A stretch of DNA of 64,000 nt, from the NCBI RefSeq assembly GCF_013408445.1, contig NZ_JACBZL010000001.1, positions 1,984,001-2,048,000 on the forward strand, written 5' to 3'. Position numbers and translations under genes: made by a program. This DNA comes from Corynebacterium tuberculostearicum. GTDB lineage: Bacteria > Actinomycetota > Actinomycetes > Mycobacteriales > Mycobacteriaceae. Positions within the stretch are counted from its first letter, which is position 1. Each line of letters opens with the position of its first letter. The notes under the pieces were generated by a model. The model was given only the letters and a program-made list of their open reading frames with translations, made no database searches and had not been told where the DNA came from. Shown in pieces: positions 16,316 through 24,769 of this stretch.

Positions 16316-16329
16316 GCCTATCTCAGTTT

Positions 16330-16365
16330 GCCCCTCTTCCTCTTTGGTGGGAAGAGGGGCTTAAT
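16330..16365 (+). terminator. terminator of the RidA/MBL transcription unit
   Basis: GCCCCTCTTCC (16330-16340) pairs with GGAAGAGGGGC (16350-16360), followed by TTAATT. The transposase frame on the opposite strand runs into this hairpin before it meets a stop codon. Confidence 0.75.
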
Positions 16366-18109
16366 TGTGCTGTGGGCTGAGGCAGGAGGCGCGCAGTGCC
16401 GACGTATGGCCGCGGTGGGGCCCGCAGGCGGTGCGGAGTGGAGCGTACCGTGGCCACAAGTGCGGTGCGGAACTGGTTAAAAGGGCGGATTCTAGTGGTC
16501 GTGGAAACACTTCCTGTGTTTCGGTTGAGTTTATCAGTGCTGCCATTTTCTCGGCTGGTGTTTGAAAGCCCAGGGTTTTGCGGGGGCGGCGGTTGAGTTG
16601 CATGGCGACGAATTCTAGGTCCGCTGCACTGTGGAGGCTTAGGTCTGTTCCTTTGGGGAAGTACTGCCTAAGTAGTCCGTTGGTGTTTTCATTGGTGCCC
16701 CGCTGCCACGGCGAGCCAGGATCGCAGAAGAACACGGGACAGTTTGTCGCTACAGAAAAGGCCTTATGGCAGGCCATTTCACTTCCCTGGTCCCAGGTAA
16801 GTGAGCCTTTGAGATGATCTGGCAAGCCAGCGATCGCTTTAGTAAGTGCTGCATTTACTTCGGTAGCATTATGCCCATTAGGTAGATGCAGCAAGATGAC
16901 ATAGCGCGTGGTTCGTTCTACGAGAGTCCCAATTGCAGACTTATTGCCCGCGCCTAAAATGAGGTCGCCTTCCCAATGACCTGGTACGGCTCGGTCGTCT
17001 ACTTCTGCTGGCCGGTCGGAAATCATCACTATAGGGTCAACAAACCGCTTGCGGGCGCTGCGCGTGCCACGAGGTCGACGTTGGGCGTGACCGCGACGCA
17101 GTGCAGCAGCGATTTCTTTTTTCAACTCGCCTTTAGCCTGGAAATACAGAGATTGATAAATCGTTTCAGGACACACGTACATAGTCTCATCACCGGGGTA
17201 GCAACTGCGCAACCGCCCAGAAATCTGCTCTGGCGAGTACCTGTCTTTCACCATTTCCCAAACCACCTCACGCAAGCGTGGATTGGCATCAATCTTGCGC
17301 TTTTTCGGTCTAAACCTACGCAACACCGATTTACGGTGCGCATACGTGGGAAGATATACCCCAAACTCATCCCGGTTGCGTTTAAGTTCCTTGCTGATAG
17401 TTCCAGCAGAGCGCTGAAGACGCCGAGCTATCTCACGTACACCTTTGCCTTGCCGGTCAAGATCAAAGATGAGCTCGCGCTCTTCTATCGATAGATAGCG
17501 CGAAGAAATACGCCTATCGATACGCTGTTGTGAAATAACCTGGACTGGAACTGCTTGGCGACCATCAACGTACTCGAGTACCTGCATAAGCCTGTTATAC
17601 AGCGCCACATCCGGGCCATCCGGGACAAAAGGCACACGCCCGGTGGAAAGCTTAATGACGCCTTTGTCTATATCAGCAGCATTACGCGGATGAATGCCAC
17701 AGGCTAAAGCGGCATCTTTGCGTCCTAAAGCATTTACACGCAGTTGCAGATAACTACACCGGCGAGTTGTTGCCGCAGCTTTGCGGCCGTACGGATTGCG
17801 TTTCCACAAACCAAGCTCAATACCGATTCGATATACCGGAGTAGAGCCTATGGAAAGCTGGCGCGCAATATCCATTGGTGCCACACCTTCAAGCCACAGG
17901 CGAGCTATTGCCTGACTGTCAGCCGAGCTAATACGCCTGCGGCGCTTGCGCGGCAAGTCCAACTCACCAGCAAGCCGATAAGCCACCGACCGCGGTAAAC
18001 CAACCACACCAGCAGCCGCCCGTATTGAACTACCAGCCCGAACCAACGACGCAAACCGCGCCACGACAACAGAATCCGGAACCCATTTCGACTCCACACA
18101 ATCACCCAA
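16361..18109 (-). CDS. IS30-family DDE transposase running past the IS end
   Basis: The frame encodes 582 residues. It has several N-terminal helix-turn-helix regions, including YLSIEERELIFDLDRQGKGV and EIARRLQRSAGTISKELKRN, then the DDE core: GHWEGDLI, LTWDQGSEM and NENTNGLLRQYFP. No stop codon is found inside the element: about 540 residues are IS-encoded, and the last 42 or so come from flanking DNA up to the TAA at 16361. A TTG at 18109 or a GTG at 18097 could start it. It catalyses cut-and-paste or circle-based transposition of its element. Confidence 0.9.
   Translation of the reverse strand: MGDCVESKWVPDSVVVARFASLVRAGSSIRAAAGVVGLPRSVAYRLAGELDLPRKRRRRISSADSQAIARLWLEGVAPMDIARQLSIGSTPVYRIGIELGLWKRNPYGRKAAATTRRCSYLQLRVNALGRKDAALACGIHPRNAADIDKGVIKLSTGRVPFVPDGPDVALYNRLMQVLEYVDGRQAVPVQVISQQRIDRRISSRYLSIEERELIFDLDRQGKGVREIARRLQRSAGTISKELKRNRDEFGVYLPTYAHRKSVLRRFRPKKRKIDANPRLREVVWEMVKDRYSPEQISGRLRSCYPGDETMYVCPETIYQSLYFQAKGELKKEIAAALRRGHAQRRPRGTRSARKRFVDPIVMISDRPAEVDDRAVPGHWEGDLILGAGNKSAIGTLVERTTRYVILLHLPNGHNATEVNAALTKAIAGLPDHLKGSLTWDQGSEMACHKAFSVATNCPVFFCDPGSPWQRGTNENTNGLLRQYFPKGTDLSLHSAADLEFVAMQLNRRPRKTLGFQTPAEKMAALINSTETQEVFPRPLESALLTSSAPHLWPRYAPLRTACGPHRGHTSALRASCLSPQHN
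16490..16510 (+). repeat. left terminal inverted repeat of the IS30 element
   Basis: TTCTAGTGGTCGTGGAAACAC matches the right end in 20 of 21 positions. It is translated in the transposase frame as the residues VFPRPLE. Confidence 0.85.
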
Positions 18110-18119
18110 CCCATGTCAG

Positions 18120-18140
18120 GTGTTTCCACGACCGCTAGAA
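18120..18140 (-). repeat. right terminal inverted repeat of the IS30 element
   Basis: Read on the minus strand it begins TTCTAGCGGTCGTGGAAAC. The single mismatch to the left end is T/C at the seventh base. It lies immediately upstream of the transposase start. Confidence 0.85.
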
Positions 18141-18159
18141 ATCAAGAAAGGGGGTAAAA

Positions 18160-18190
18160 CCAGCGAAACCCCGCCGGAGCGGGGTAGCGG
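18160..18190 (-). terminator. terminator of glxR
   Basis: ACCCCG and CGGGGT (18168-18173, 18180-18185) form the stem; on the minus strand it is followed by TTTCGC and then GGTTTTACC. It lies 13 bp beyond the glxR stop and just inside the flank of the IS element. Confidence 0.6.
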
Positions 18191-18202
18191 GCTGGCGCGG
18201 TC

Positions 18203-18886
18203 TTAGCGAGCGCGGCGGGCGAGGTGCTCGGTATCGACGATGAGCACGGACTTGCCCTCGAGGCGGATCCAACCGCGGTGTGCGAAGGTGGCCAGCGCCT
18301 TGTTGACGGTCTCACGGGAAGCGCCCACCAGCTGGGCAATCTCTTCCTGGGTGAGGTCGTGGTTTACGCGCAGGGCGCTGCCTTCCTGAACACCGAAGCG
18401 GTTAGCCAGCTGCAGCAAGGTCTTTGCCACGCGGCCCGGAACGTCGGTGAAGATGAGGTCAGCCAGGTTGGCGTTGGTGCGGCGCAGGCGGCGTGCCAAC
18501 ACGCGCAGCAGCTGCTGGGCGATTTCGGGGTGGTCACCAACCCACTTCTTGAGCAGCTCGGAGTTCATGGTGGCGGCCTGAACCTCGGTCACGCACACTG
18601 CGGAGGAGGTGCGTGGGCCCGGATCGAAGATGGACAGCTCGCCGAACATATCGGATGGGCCCATGACGGTCAGCAGGTTTTCGCGGCCATCCGGGGCGTG
18701 GCGGGCGAGCTTAATCTTGCCCGAGGTGATGATGTACAAGCGGTCACCGGGCTCGCCTTCGTCGAAGATGGTGGTTCCGCGCGGGTAGCGCACGGTCTCC
18801 ATCTGCTCGATAAGGTGCTGCACTGCAACGGGATCAACGCCTTGGAAGATTCCGGCGCGGGAGAGGATGTCCTGTACGCCTTCCAC
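18203..18886 (-). CDS. glxR: cAMP-responsive global regulator GlxR (Crp family)
   Basis: The protein has 227 residues. The cyclic-nucleotide-binding domain contains the phosphate-binding cassette [17 protein letters not shown], and the C-terminal winged helix contains [20 protein letters not shown]. GlxR is the corynebacterial Crp homologue; with cAMP it binds TGTGA-N6-TCACA sites and controls carbon metabolism, respiration and many other genes. The adenylate cyclase cyaB lies about 21 kb away in this window, and a matching site occurs before sdhC. The start has a usable AAGGAG site. Confidence 0.95.
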   Translation of the reverse strand: MEGVQDILSRAGIFQGVDPVAVQHLIEQMETVRYPRGTTIFDEGEPGDRLYIITSGKIKLARHAPDGRENLLTVMGPSDMFGELSIFDPGPRTSSAVCVTEVQAATMNSELLKKWVGDHPEIAQQLLRVLARRLRRTNANLADLIFTDVPGRVAKTLLQLANRFGVQEGSALRVNHDLTQEEIAQLVGASRETVNKALATFAHRGWIRLEGKSVLIVDTEHLARRAR

Positions 18887-19108
18887 GTTTTACTCCTTGG
18901 ATGTCGACTGCGAAAGTCCATAGATGAGCCTGTGCCACATCTGGGTGCGGTCTTTCATGCACTCGACAATGCGGAACAAGCGGGGTCACTGTGTACCGCG
19001 TTTCATCTTACAGTGTAATTGGTCACTTTTGGTACTTCACAGAAATTTTGTCACACTATAGAAACTCTACTCGTGCTAGTGCACGGTTCAGGCCAGCAGT
19101 TTTGCGGC

Positions 19109-19198
19109 CTAGTCAGCAAAAACGACTGCCTCGAGCTTTTCCATCAGGAGGGCGAAAAGGGCGATGGCAAGTGGTACCAGAATCACGAGTGAAATCAT
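19109..19198 (-). CDS. 29-residue hydrophobic peptide
   Basis: An ATG at 19198 preceded by AGGAAA opens a frame of 29 codons, starting MISLVILVPLAIALFALLME and ending KLEAVVFAD. It would be a single membrane helix with a short charged tail. It occupies the gap between glxR and nth, where mycobacteria carry a longer membrane protein gene. No other gene is evident in 18887-19226. Existence is inferred from the ribosome site, hydrophobic pattern and position. Confidence 0.45.
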   Translation of the reverse strand: MISLVILVPLAIALFALLMEKLEAVVFAD

Positions 19199-19226
19199 GT
19201 TTTCCTAGTCTACTAAGCTAAACCCC

Positions 19227-19883
19227 ATGAATTCAGCACTGTCAGTGGCCAGCGCGCCGGAGTTGCGCGCACCGGAGGTAAATCGGCGTTTGGCGCAAGA
19301 GTATCCGGATGCACGGTGTGCCTTGGACTATGACTCCCCGCTGCAGCTGCTCATTGCCACCGTTCTTTCCGCACAATGCACGGATGAACGCGTGAATTCG
19401 GTGACCCCTGAACTCTTTGCCCGCTACCCCGAGGCGGCGGATTATGCGGCTGCGCAGCGCTCGGATTTGGAGAGCATCCTGCGGCCGTTGGGCTTTCAGC
19501 GCGCCAAGGCGGGACACCTCTTGGGTATCGGGGAGAAGCTGGTGGCAGATTTTCAAGGCGAAGTCCCGCGCACGGTCAAGGAACTGACCAGCTTGCCCGG
19601 TGTTGGTCGCAAGACCGCACTGGTGGTGCTCGGAAATGCTTTCGGTATCCCCGGACTGACCGTGGATACGCACTTCGGCCGCCTCATGCAGCGGCTTGGG
19701 CTGACGGGGGAGAAGACTCCGGTCAAGATTGAGCGGGACATCGCTAAGCTCGTGCCGGAAGAAGAGTGGACGATGTTTTCACACCGCGTCATCTTCCACG
19801 GGCGTCAGGTCTGCCATGCGCGCACACCGGAGTGCGAAGCATGCGTTCTGCGGGATATGTGTCCAGCCGCTCGTGGGCGCTAG
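19227..19883 (+). CDS. nth: endonuclease III
   Basis: The protein has 218 residues. The helix-hairpin-helix with catalytic Lys (SLPGVGRKTALVV) and catalytic Asp (LTVDTHFGRL) are present, as is the C-terminal iron-sulfur cluster motif C-X6-C-X2-C-X5-C (CHARTPECEACVLRDMC). It removes oxidised pyrimidines and nicks the abasic site in base excision repair. TAAGCT ends 7 nt before the ATG, so the mRNA is probably leaderless. It starts a run of co-directional genes up to marP. Confidence 0.95.
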   Translation: MNSALSVASAPELRAPEVNRRLAQEYPDARCALDYDSPLQLLIATVLSAQCTDERVNSVTPELFARYPEAADYAAAQRSDLESILRPLGFQRAKAGHLLGIGEKLVADFQGEVPRTVKELTSLPGVGRKTALVVLGNAFGIPGLTVDTHFGRLMQRLGLTGEKTPVKIERDIAKLVPEEEWTMFSHRVIFHGRQVCHARTPECEACVLRDMCPAARGR

Positions 19884-19892
19884 GCTAACGGT

Positions 19893-20456
19893 ATGAAGAA
19901 CTACGTCCTTGGCACGGTAATTGCCGCGATCCTCATTGCCGTTATCGCGGTCGTGGGGGTCTCGCAGTTGCGGGGCGGGGACGGATCCGAGGAGGCGTCG
20001 CCAAGCGAGGCTCCTTCGCAAGAAGTCCCGCAGCGCCCGGACTGCCCGGCCGGCGCCGTGGCTGGAGTAGAGCTGGAGTGCTTAGGCGGTGCGGCCACCG
20101 AAAAGCCCGCCGATGAGGGCATAGCCGTGGTTAACGTGTGGGCGTGGTGGTGCGAGCCGTGCCGCGCGGAACTTCCCTACCTGCAGGATGTGGCGGACGC
20201 GCACCCGGACTGGCAGGTCGTGGGCGTGCACGCGGATAAGAACGCAGGAAATGGCGCAGCCTTTTTGAATGACTTGGGCGTCGAGCTGCCCAGCTTCCAG
20301 GATTCGGATAATAAGTTTGCCGGTGAGCTGGGCCTGCCGAGCGTGGTGCCGGTGACCGTGGTGCTCAAGGATGGTGAGGTGCGCAAGCAATTTGCGCAGC
20401 CGTTTAGCTCCGCAGCGGAGATTGAAAAGGCCGTGGAGGAGGCGATTGCGGCATGA
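19893..20456 (+). CDS. membrane-anchored TlpA-like thiol-disulfide oxidoreductase
   Basis: The protein has 187 residues. An N-terminal membrane helix (about 4-25) is followed by a Ser/Glu-rich linker and a thioredoxin-like domain with active site WCEPC in VNVWAWWCEPCRAELPYL and the cis-Pro in GLPSVVPVTVV. It should act on extracytoplasmic disulfides, in cytochrome maturation or oxidative folding. An extra cysteine pair (RPDCPAG, LECLGG) lies before the fold. TAGGCT ends 6 nt before the ATG. The stop overlaps the next start (ATGA). Confidence 0.88.
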   Translation: MKNYVLGTVIAAILIAVIAVVGVSQLRGGDGSEEASPSEAPSQEVPQRPDCPAGAVAGVELECLGGAATEKPADEGIAVVNVWAWWCEPCRAELPYLQDVADAHPDWQVVGVHADKNAGNGAAFLNDLGVELPSFQDSDNKFAGELGLPSVVPVTVVLKDGEVRKQFAQPFSSAAEIEKAVEEAIAA

Positions 20457-21154
20457 GTCAACTCCTTCCCGAGCACACACCAGAATGGCTCAAGCCGGCG
20501 CTGGGGGTAGACCCCAGCCAGGTGCAAGAGCTCATTGGCAACCGCCAGGCTTCGTCCCTCAACGGCACCAATGTGCAGGTGCCGGTCAAGCGGGAAGCAG
20601 CCGTGCTCATGCTGCTGAGCGGCGAGAGCGCGGAGGAGGCCAGCATCTTGCTCACCCATCGATCGCCGTCCATGCGCTCGCACTCGGGCCAGATTGCCTT
20701 TCCCGGCGGCCGCCGGGATCCCGCGGATACTTCCCTGGTGGATACCGCGCTGCGGGAAGCCTGGGAGGAAACGGACCTGCAGCGCAACTCCGTGACCCCG
20801 CTGGAGCAGTGGGAGCAGCTGCATATCCGCGCCACCGGCAATCCGGTGAGCCCCATTTTGGCGCATTGGACCCAGCCGGGGGAGGTCTATCCCGCCAGCC
20901 CCGATGAAACCGATGACGTGTTTCTCGTGCCTATCCGGGAGCTGGTCGATCCGCGCAACCGCTTCATGGTGGGCTTTAGAAAATGGCAAGGACCAGCATT
21001 TCACGCCAATGGTTACGTCATTTGGGGCTTTACCGCCGGCGTGCTCTCGGCACTATTGCAACACGCCGGGTGGAGCGTTCCATGGGATAACAATTCAGTC
21101 ATGGACCTGCGTGACTCCCTCACAAACTCCCGCAATAATGAGAAGATGTCCTAA
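20453..21154 (+). CDS. NUDIX hydrolase, CoA pyrophosphatase-like
   Basis: The protein has 233 residues. The Nudix box is GGRRDPADTSLVDTALREAW followed by EETDL, and just upstream is the LLTHRSPSMRSHSGQIAFPG segment characteristic of CoA-diphosphatase (NudL-type) members. It may recycle CoA or oxidised CoA derivatives. The gene overlaps the TlpA-like gene by 4 bp and precedes marP, the order seen in mycobacteria. Confidence 0.88.
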   Translation: MSQLLPEHTPEWLKPALGVDPSQVQELIGNRQASSLNGTNVQVPVKREAAVLMLLSGESAEEASILLTHRSPSMRSHSGQIAFPGGRRDPADTSLVDTALREAWEETDLQRNSVTPLEQWEQLHIRATGNPVSPILAHWTQPGEVYPASPDETDDVFLVPIRELVDPRNRFMVGFRKWQGPAFHANGYVIWGFTAGVLSALLQHAGWSVPWDNNSVMDLRDSLTNSRNNEKMS

Positions 21155-21211
21155 CCGCTGCTGCCGCGGTACGTATACGTCTTAAACCCCAGATAGAAAG
21201 AACCCATAGCC

Positions 21212-22408
21212 ATGACTCCTGCGCTCATCGTTGACGGCCTGATTGTGGTCGCCGTCCTCATAGCGCTCCTGAGCGGGTGGCGCAATGGCGCCCTCGCGGC
21301 GGTATTGGCCTCCATAGGTGTGGGCGCTGGGGTAGTGCTAGGCATTGCCGTGGCCCCGGCCGCCCTGCGCCTGGTGGATCAGCCCTCGCTGCGCTTGCTG
21401 CTATTGGTGGGAATCCTGGTGCTTTTTGTGGGCATCGGGCAGCTTATCGGGTCCTCGTTGGGCGGCAGCGTGCGCGATCGCATGAAGGCGCGCAAGACGC
21501 AGCGCCTCGATTCTGCCGTGGGCGCGGTTTTCCAAGCCTTTGCCGCCTTGGTGGTTATTTGGCTCATTTCTATCCCTGTGGCCACCAATTTAGGCGGTGC
21601 GGCCGGCCAGGGCCTGCGCGATTCCCGCATCTTGAGCAACCTCAATTCGGCCGCGCCAGCGCGGGTAGCGGCGTTGCCCAATGGGGTGGCGGCGATGCTC
21701 AATGAGTCCGGCTTGCCGCCGCTGGTCTCGCCGTGGCAAAACTCGATTAGTACCGAGGAAGTAGAAGAGCCGGACCCAGACGTGGAGGATCCGGAGATGG
21801 TGCGGCGCATGCGGCCGTCTATCATTCACGTGCTTGGCGACGCCGAAGAGTGCTCCCGCCGCCTCATGGGTTCCGGCTTCGTGGCGGCCGATGACTACGT
21901 GATCACCAATGCTCACGTCGTGGCCGGCACGCAGACCGTGCGCTTGGATACCAAGGTGGGCCTCAAGGACGCGACCGTGGTTTACTACAACCCGGATGTG
22001 GATGTGGCGGTGCTGCATTCGCGCGACCTGGGCATCGATCCGCTGCCGTGGGCCCAGGCACCGGCTCAGACGGGCGATGATGCCATGGTCATGGGCTTCC
22101 CGCACTCCGGGCCTTTCGACGCCGAGATGGCCCGCGTGCGCGATCGCATCACCATTTCCGGCCCGGATATCTACTCGCATGGTCGCGTGGAACGCGATTC
22201 CTACACCGTGCGCGGCAAGATCCAACAAGGAAATTCCGGCGGACCGCTGGTCAACACGGCCGGCGAGGTCCTCGGCGTGGTCTTCGGCGCCTCGGTGGAT
22301 GATTCCGAGACCGGCTATGCCCTAACCGCCGATGAGGTCAATGCCCAAATCGGAGACATCACGCAGCTTACCCACCCTGTAGATACCGGCGAGTGCGTGG
22401 CGCACTAG
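21212..22408 (+). CDS. marP: MarP-like membrane serine protease
   Basis: The protein has 398 residues. The N-terminal third has four membrane helices of the CvpA type; the C-terminal domain is a trypsin-like protease facing outward. The triad is visible in TNAHVVAG (His), DVDVAVL (Asp) and QQGNSGGPL (Ser). A Cys pair (EECSRR, GECVAH) may correspond to the regulatory disulfide known in the mycobacterial enzyme. MarP in M. tuberculosis protects against acid and oxidative stress. The stop overlaps by 4 bp the 3' end of the convergent hydrolase gene. Confidence 0.9.
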   Translation: MTPALIVDGLIVVAVLIALLSGWRNGALAAVLASIGVGAGVVLGIAVAPAALRLVDQPSLRLLLLVGILVLFVGIGQLIGSSLGGSVRDRMKARKTQRLDSAVGAVFQAFAALVVIWLISIPVATNLGGAAGQGLRDSRILSNLNSAAPARVAALPNGVAAMLNESGLPPLVSPWQNSISTEEVEEPDPDVEDPEMVRRMRPSIIHVLGDAEECSRRLMGSGFVAADDYVITNAHVVAGTQTVRLDTKVGLKDATVVYYNPDVDVAVLHSRDLGIDPLPWAQAPAQTGDDAMVMGFPHSGPFDAEMARVRDRITISGPDIYSHGRVERDSYTVRGKIQQGNSGGPLVNTAGEVLGVVFGASVDDSETGYALTADEVNAQIGDITQLTHPVDTGECVAH

Positions 22409-23319
22409 CTATGTTCTTGTAGCCAGGCCGCCAGCGTGGAAACGAAATCCGCCGGTGCTTCCAAGTGCGGAAGGTTCTTCGCGCCGGGGATGGTCGTGGC
22501 GGTGAATCCGCGGCGGGCGCGCGAGGCGGCGCGGCGGACCACAGGGTTCCACAGTCGCTGTTGGGCGTGGATGAAGAGAACGGGACGCTCTACTGCCAGT
22601 TCCACCCAGGTCAAGGGAACCACGGCGGTGCGCATGCGGTGGTTCCACAAGATTCCACGGCTGACGCTGCCGATGCGGGAGGCGCGCAGGCGGAGATCGA
22701 GGATGCGGTCTAGGGTGGCGTCGGCAAGCAAAGGCCCCGTATCCAGCTCCAGCTCCTTGCGGTAGGCGCGGGGGCTAAGCAGCAGGTTTTGGGCGCGGGT
22801 AACGCGCGGCAGGCGGCACAGCAGCGAGCGCAGATTAATCCACCCAAAATCCCACGGCCGGGCGGCAATCGCGCGGCGCAGATCTACCGGGTGGGCGGCG
22901 GAAATGGAGGCCAGGCCGCGCACCCGCTCAGGGCGCTCTGCCGCCAAGCACCAAGCCACCGCGCCGCCCGTATCGGCGCCCACGACAAAGGCGTCGTCAT
23001 GGCCCAAGGCCTGAATGAGCCCGCTAATATCGCCCACCAAAGTGCGGATATCCTGCCCCGCATCAATGGGCGGCTTATCGGACATACCAAAGCCCCGCAT
23101 ATCCACGGCCGCGACGTGGAAGCCGCGTTGGGCAAGCGGCGCTATGACGTCCTGATAATCGAACCACCCGCCAAAAGCGCCGTGGATAAGCACCACGAGT
23201 GGCTGCGTGCTATCGCCCGCCGTGGCGACATGCAGGCGGATGCCGCGGGTGTGGACGAACTCATGCGCATAAGGTCCATCCAGCTCCACCGTTGAGGGAG
23301 GCAGGGGTGCGAAGGCCAT
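22405..23319 (-). CDS. alpha/beta hydrolase, epoxide hydrolase-like
   Basis: The protein has 304 residues. The oxyanion-hole segment VVLIHGAFGGWFDY, nucleophile elbow VGADTGGAVAW (Asp116) and a C-terminal His in NLPHLEAP give a complete catalytic set. An Asp nucleophile is typical of epoxide hydrolases and dehalogenases rather than esterases. In mycobacteria the gene next to marP is also annotated as an epoxide hydrolase (ephE). The natural substrate is unknown. The 3' end converges on marP with a 4-bp overlap. Confidence 0.8.
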   Translation of the reverse strand: MAFAPLPPSTVELDGPYAHEFVHTRGIRLHVATAGDSTQPLVVLIHGAFGGWFDYQDVIAPLAQRGFHVAAVDMRGFGMSDKPPIDAGQDIRTLVGDISGLIQALGHDDAFVVGADTGGAVAWCLAAERPERVRGLASISAAHPVDLRRAIAARPWDFGWINLRSLLCRLPRVTRAQNLLLSPRAYRKELELDTGPLLADATLDRILDLRLRASRIGSVSRGILWNHRMRTAVVPLTWVELAVERPVLFIHAQQRLWNPVVRRAASRARRGFTATTIPGAKNLPHLEAPADFVSTLAAWLQEHS

Positions 23320-23440
23320 AGTGCCGCCTTTCTATAGTTGGGGCAGAAACGGTAGAGAAAAGGGGGAGGAAGTACACAAAATCCGCCCCAGGCTAGCTAG
23401 GGCGGATAGAGGGGTGCACGTACGCGTGGCGCTTGCCGGT

Positions 23441-23944
23441 TTAGGTGTAGAGGCCGTGGGTGTTCTTACGGTCCAGGGACTTCTGCGCCTTGCCCGGAAC
23501 CAGGTTCTTGAGCTCCTTGGTGGAGTCAATGGTCTTCTGCGGGGCCTTGACCTGCTTGACGTTCTTCAGGCCAACGAAGGCCAGGATGCCGGCGAGGACG
23601 ATCATGATCAAGAAGACGATCAGGAACGCTGCCCAGCGGTCCAGCCAGACGGCGAGAAGCTCCGCCAGGAAGAAGAAAAAGAAGAAGGAGCTATACAGTG
23701 CGATGGTGCCTGCGCCGCCGAAGAGGCCTGCACCGATGCCGCCCTTCTTAGCGGACTCTGCCAGCTCGGTCTTGGCCAGCTCCACCTCGGAGCGCACGAG
23801 CTGGGACATCTGCTCGGTGGCGTTGGAGACCAGCTGGCCTACCGAGGTCTCGGACGAGGACGTATCCACGTCACTCAAAGGGATAGAGTTCACCTTCGGT
23901 GCAAATTGATCAGTACCGTCGGTAAAAAGTCCATCGTTGCTCAC
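23441..23944 (-). CDS. Holin-X/phage-holin-superfamily-III membrane protein
   Basis: The protein has 167 residues. A polar N-terminus is followed by an amphipathic segment QLVRSEVELAKTELAESAKK and two closely spaced membrane helices (about 72-95 and 103-126), then a basic tail. This matches the actinobacterial Holin-X family, which is chromosomal and probably structural rather than lytic. Six consecutive Phe residues occur in helix 1. No phage genes are nearby. Its neighbours are the epoxide hydrolase and the Fic-like gene. Confidence 0.75.
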   Translation of the reverse strand: MSNDGLFTDGTDQFAPKVNSIPLSDVDTSSSETSVGQLVSNATEQMSQLVRSEVELAKTELAESAKKGGIGAGLFGGAGTIALYSSFFFFFFLAELLAVWLDRWAAFLIVFLIMIVLAGILAFVGLKNVKQVKAPQKTIDSTKELKNLVPGKAQKSLDRKNTHGLYT

Positions 23945-24058
23945 GATTAATTCTCCTCGCGTTTATCTAAACCTTGTAATGTCCCCAATAATAATGGAAT
24001 CACTATTATCCCATGGTGCCACGCATACTTAGGGACTTCCACGGCTATCCTAATGGAT

Positions 24059-24769
24059 ATGTCAGAAAATGACGCGTTATCCCCGCTGTTTCGCCTGCCG
24101 GGGGTGAAAGAAAGTGCAGAAAAGGCCGCCGCTGCCATTGCTCGTGCACACCGCCGACCTGCAGGATTGCGCAAGTTTGAGGTTATCTCTGCGGAGTCCC
24201 TCATGCGCGGCGCCCGTGCCAGCGTGGCGCTGGACGGCCACGCCATCCCCCCACATCCGGGACCGGAAGATATGGAAAAAGGGCCGCTGGCCAGCGCTGT
24301 CAGCGCCTATTCCGTGGCCGCCCCGGAACTCTTAGATGGCACGGTGCGATCCTTTGCCCGGGCACCGCTGCAGGTACTGGCACGCATTGACGTCGCGGCC
24401 GGCGGTACCGGCATTCCGGCCGGCGAGAGCGCGCGCTTGCAAGGGTTAGGCCGGCTCATCGCGCAGGGTGGCGGTCCCGCTTTCGATCTCTTGCTGCCGA
24501 GTGTGGTCCATGCCGAGATTGCCGCCGGCGAGTTCTTTGGCCCTCGCAGTGGCCTCGTCGCCCGCGTTGCCTCCCGCCTCGCCGCGGTGCATACGGGCTT
24601 TGACCCGCGCGGTTTCGCCGTGCCCGAGGTCTACTACACCCGCCACCGCGCCGAATATGCCGCCGCGGTGGGCAATTATCGCACCGCGCTTGCCGACGCC
24701 CTCTTAACCCACCTCGCCGCCTGGGCCGCCGGTGGCAAAGAAGCCGACGCGATTGCCCGCGCGGCCTAA
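24059..24769 (+). CDS. degenerate Fic-like protein (actinobacterial conserved hypothetical)
   Basis: The protein has 236 residues. It is often labelled as an oxidoreductase in relatives, but its layout resembles Fic proteins. An early RASVALDGH matches the (S/T)xxxE(G/N) inhibitory helix, VVHAEI starts the core, and GEFFGPRSGLVAR falls where HPFxxGNGRxxR should be. The catalytic His is Gly and the GNGR loop is changed. VYYTRHRAEYAAAV resembles the segment after the Fic motif. I infer a fold relative without AMP transfer. TATCCT ends 7 nt before the ATG at 24059, preferred over 24053. The stop overlaps the HAD gene by 4 bp. Confidence 0.6.
   Translation: MSENDALSPLFRLPGVKESAEKAAAAIARAHRRPAGLRKFEVISAESLMRGARASVALDGHAIPPHPGPEDMEKGPLASAVSAYSVAAPELLDGTVRSFARAPLQVLARIDVAAGGTGIPAGESARLQGLGRLIAQGGGPAFDLLLPSVVHAEIAAGEFFGPRSGLVARVASRLAAVHTGFDPRGFAVPEVYYTRHRAEYAAAVGNYRTALADALLTHLAAWAAGGKEADAIARAA

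Larger units (their letters stand above)
16490..18140 (-). mobile_element. complete IS30-family insertion sequence
   Basis: The element is about 1,651 bp, bounded by 21-bp inverted repeats with one mismatch and filled by one transposase gene. The tip sequence TTCTAG(T/C)GGTCGTGGAAAC is shared by both ends. No convincing target duplication is visible; the flanks allow at most a 2-bp AT. It sits between the MBL hydrolase and glxR, where related genomes have no insertion. The intact ends and gene suggest a recent arrival. Confidence 0.85.

Noticed and set aside
16366..16489. Gene in the gap between the MBL terminator and the IS
   Set aside because: Only the run-on of the transposase frame is open; there is no start signal or recognisable product.
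23441..23944. Prophage holin
   Set aside because: The Holin-X family is chromosomal in actinobacteria and no phage genes surround it.
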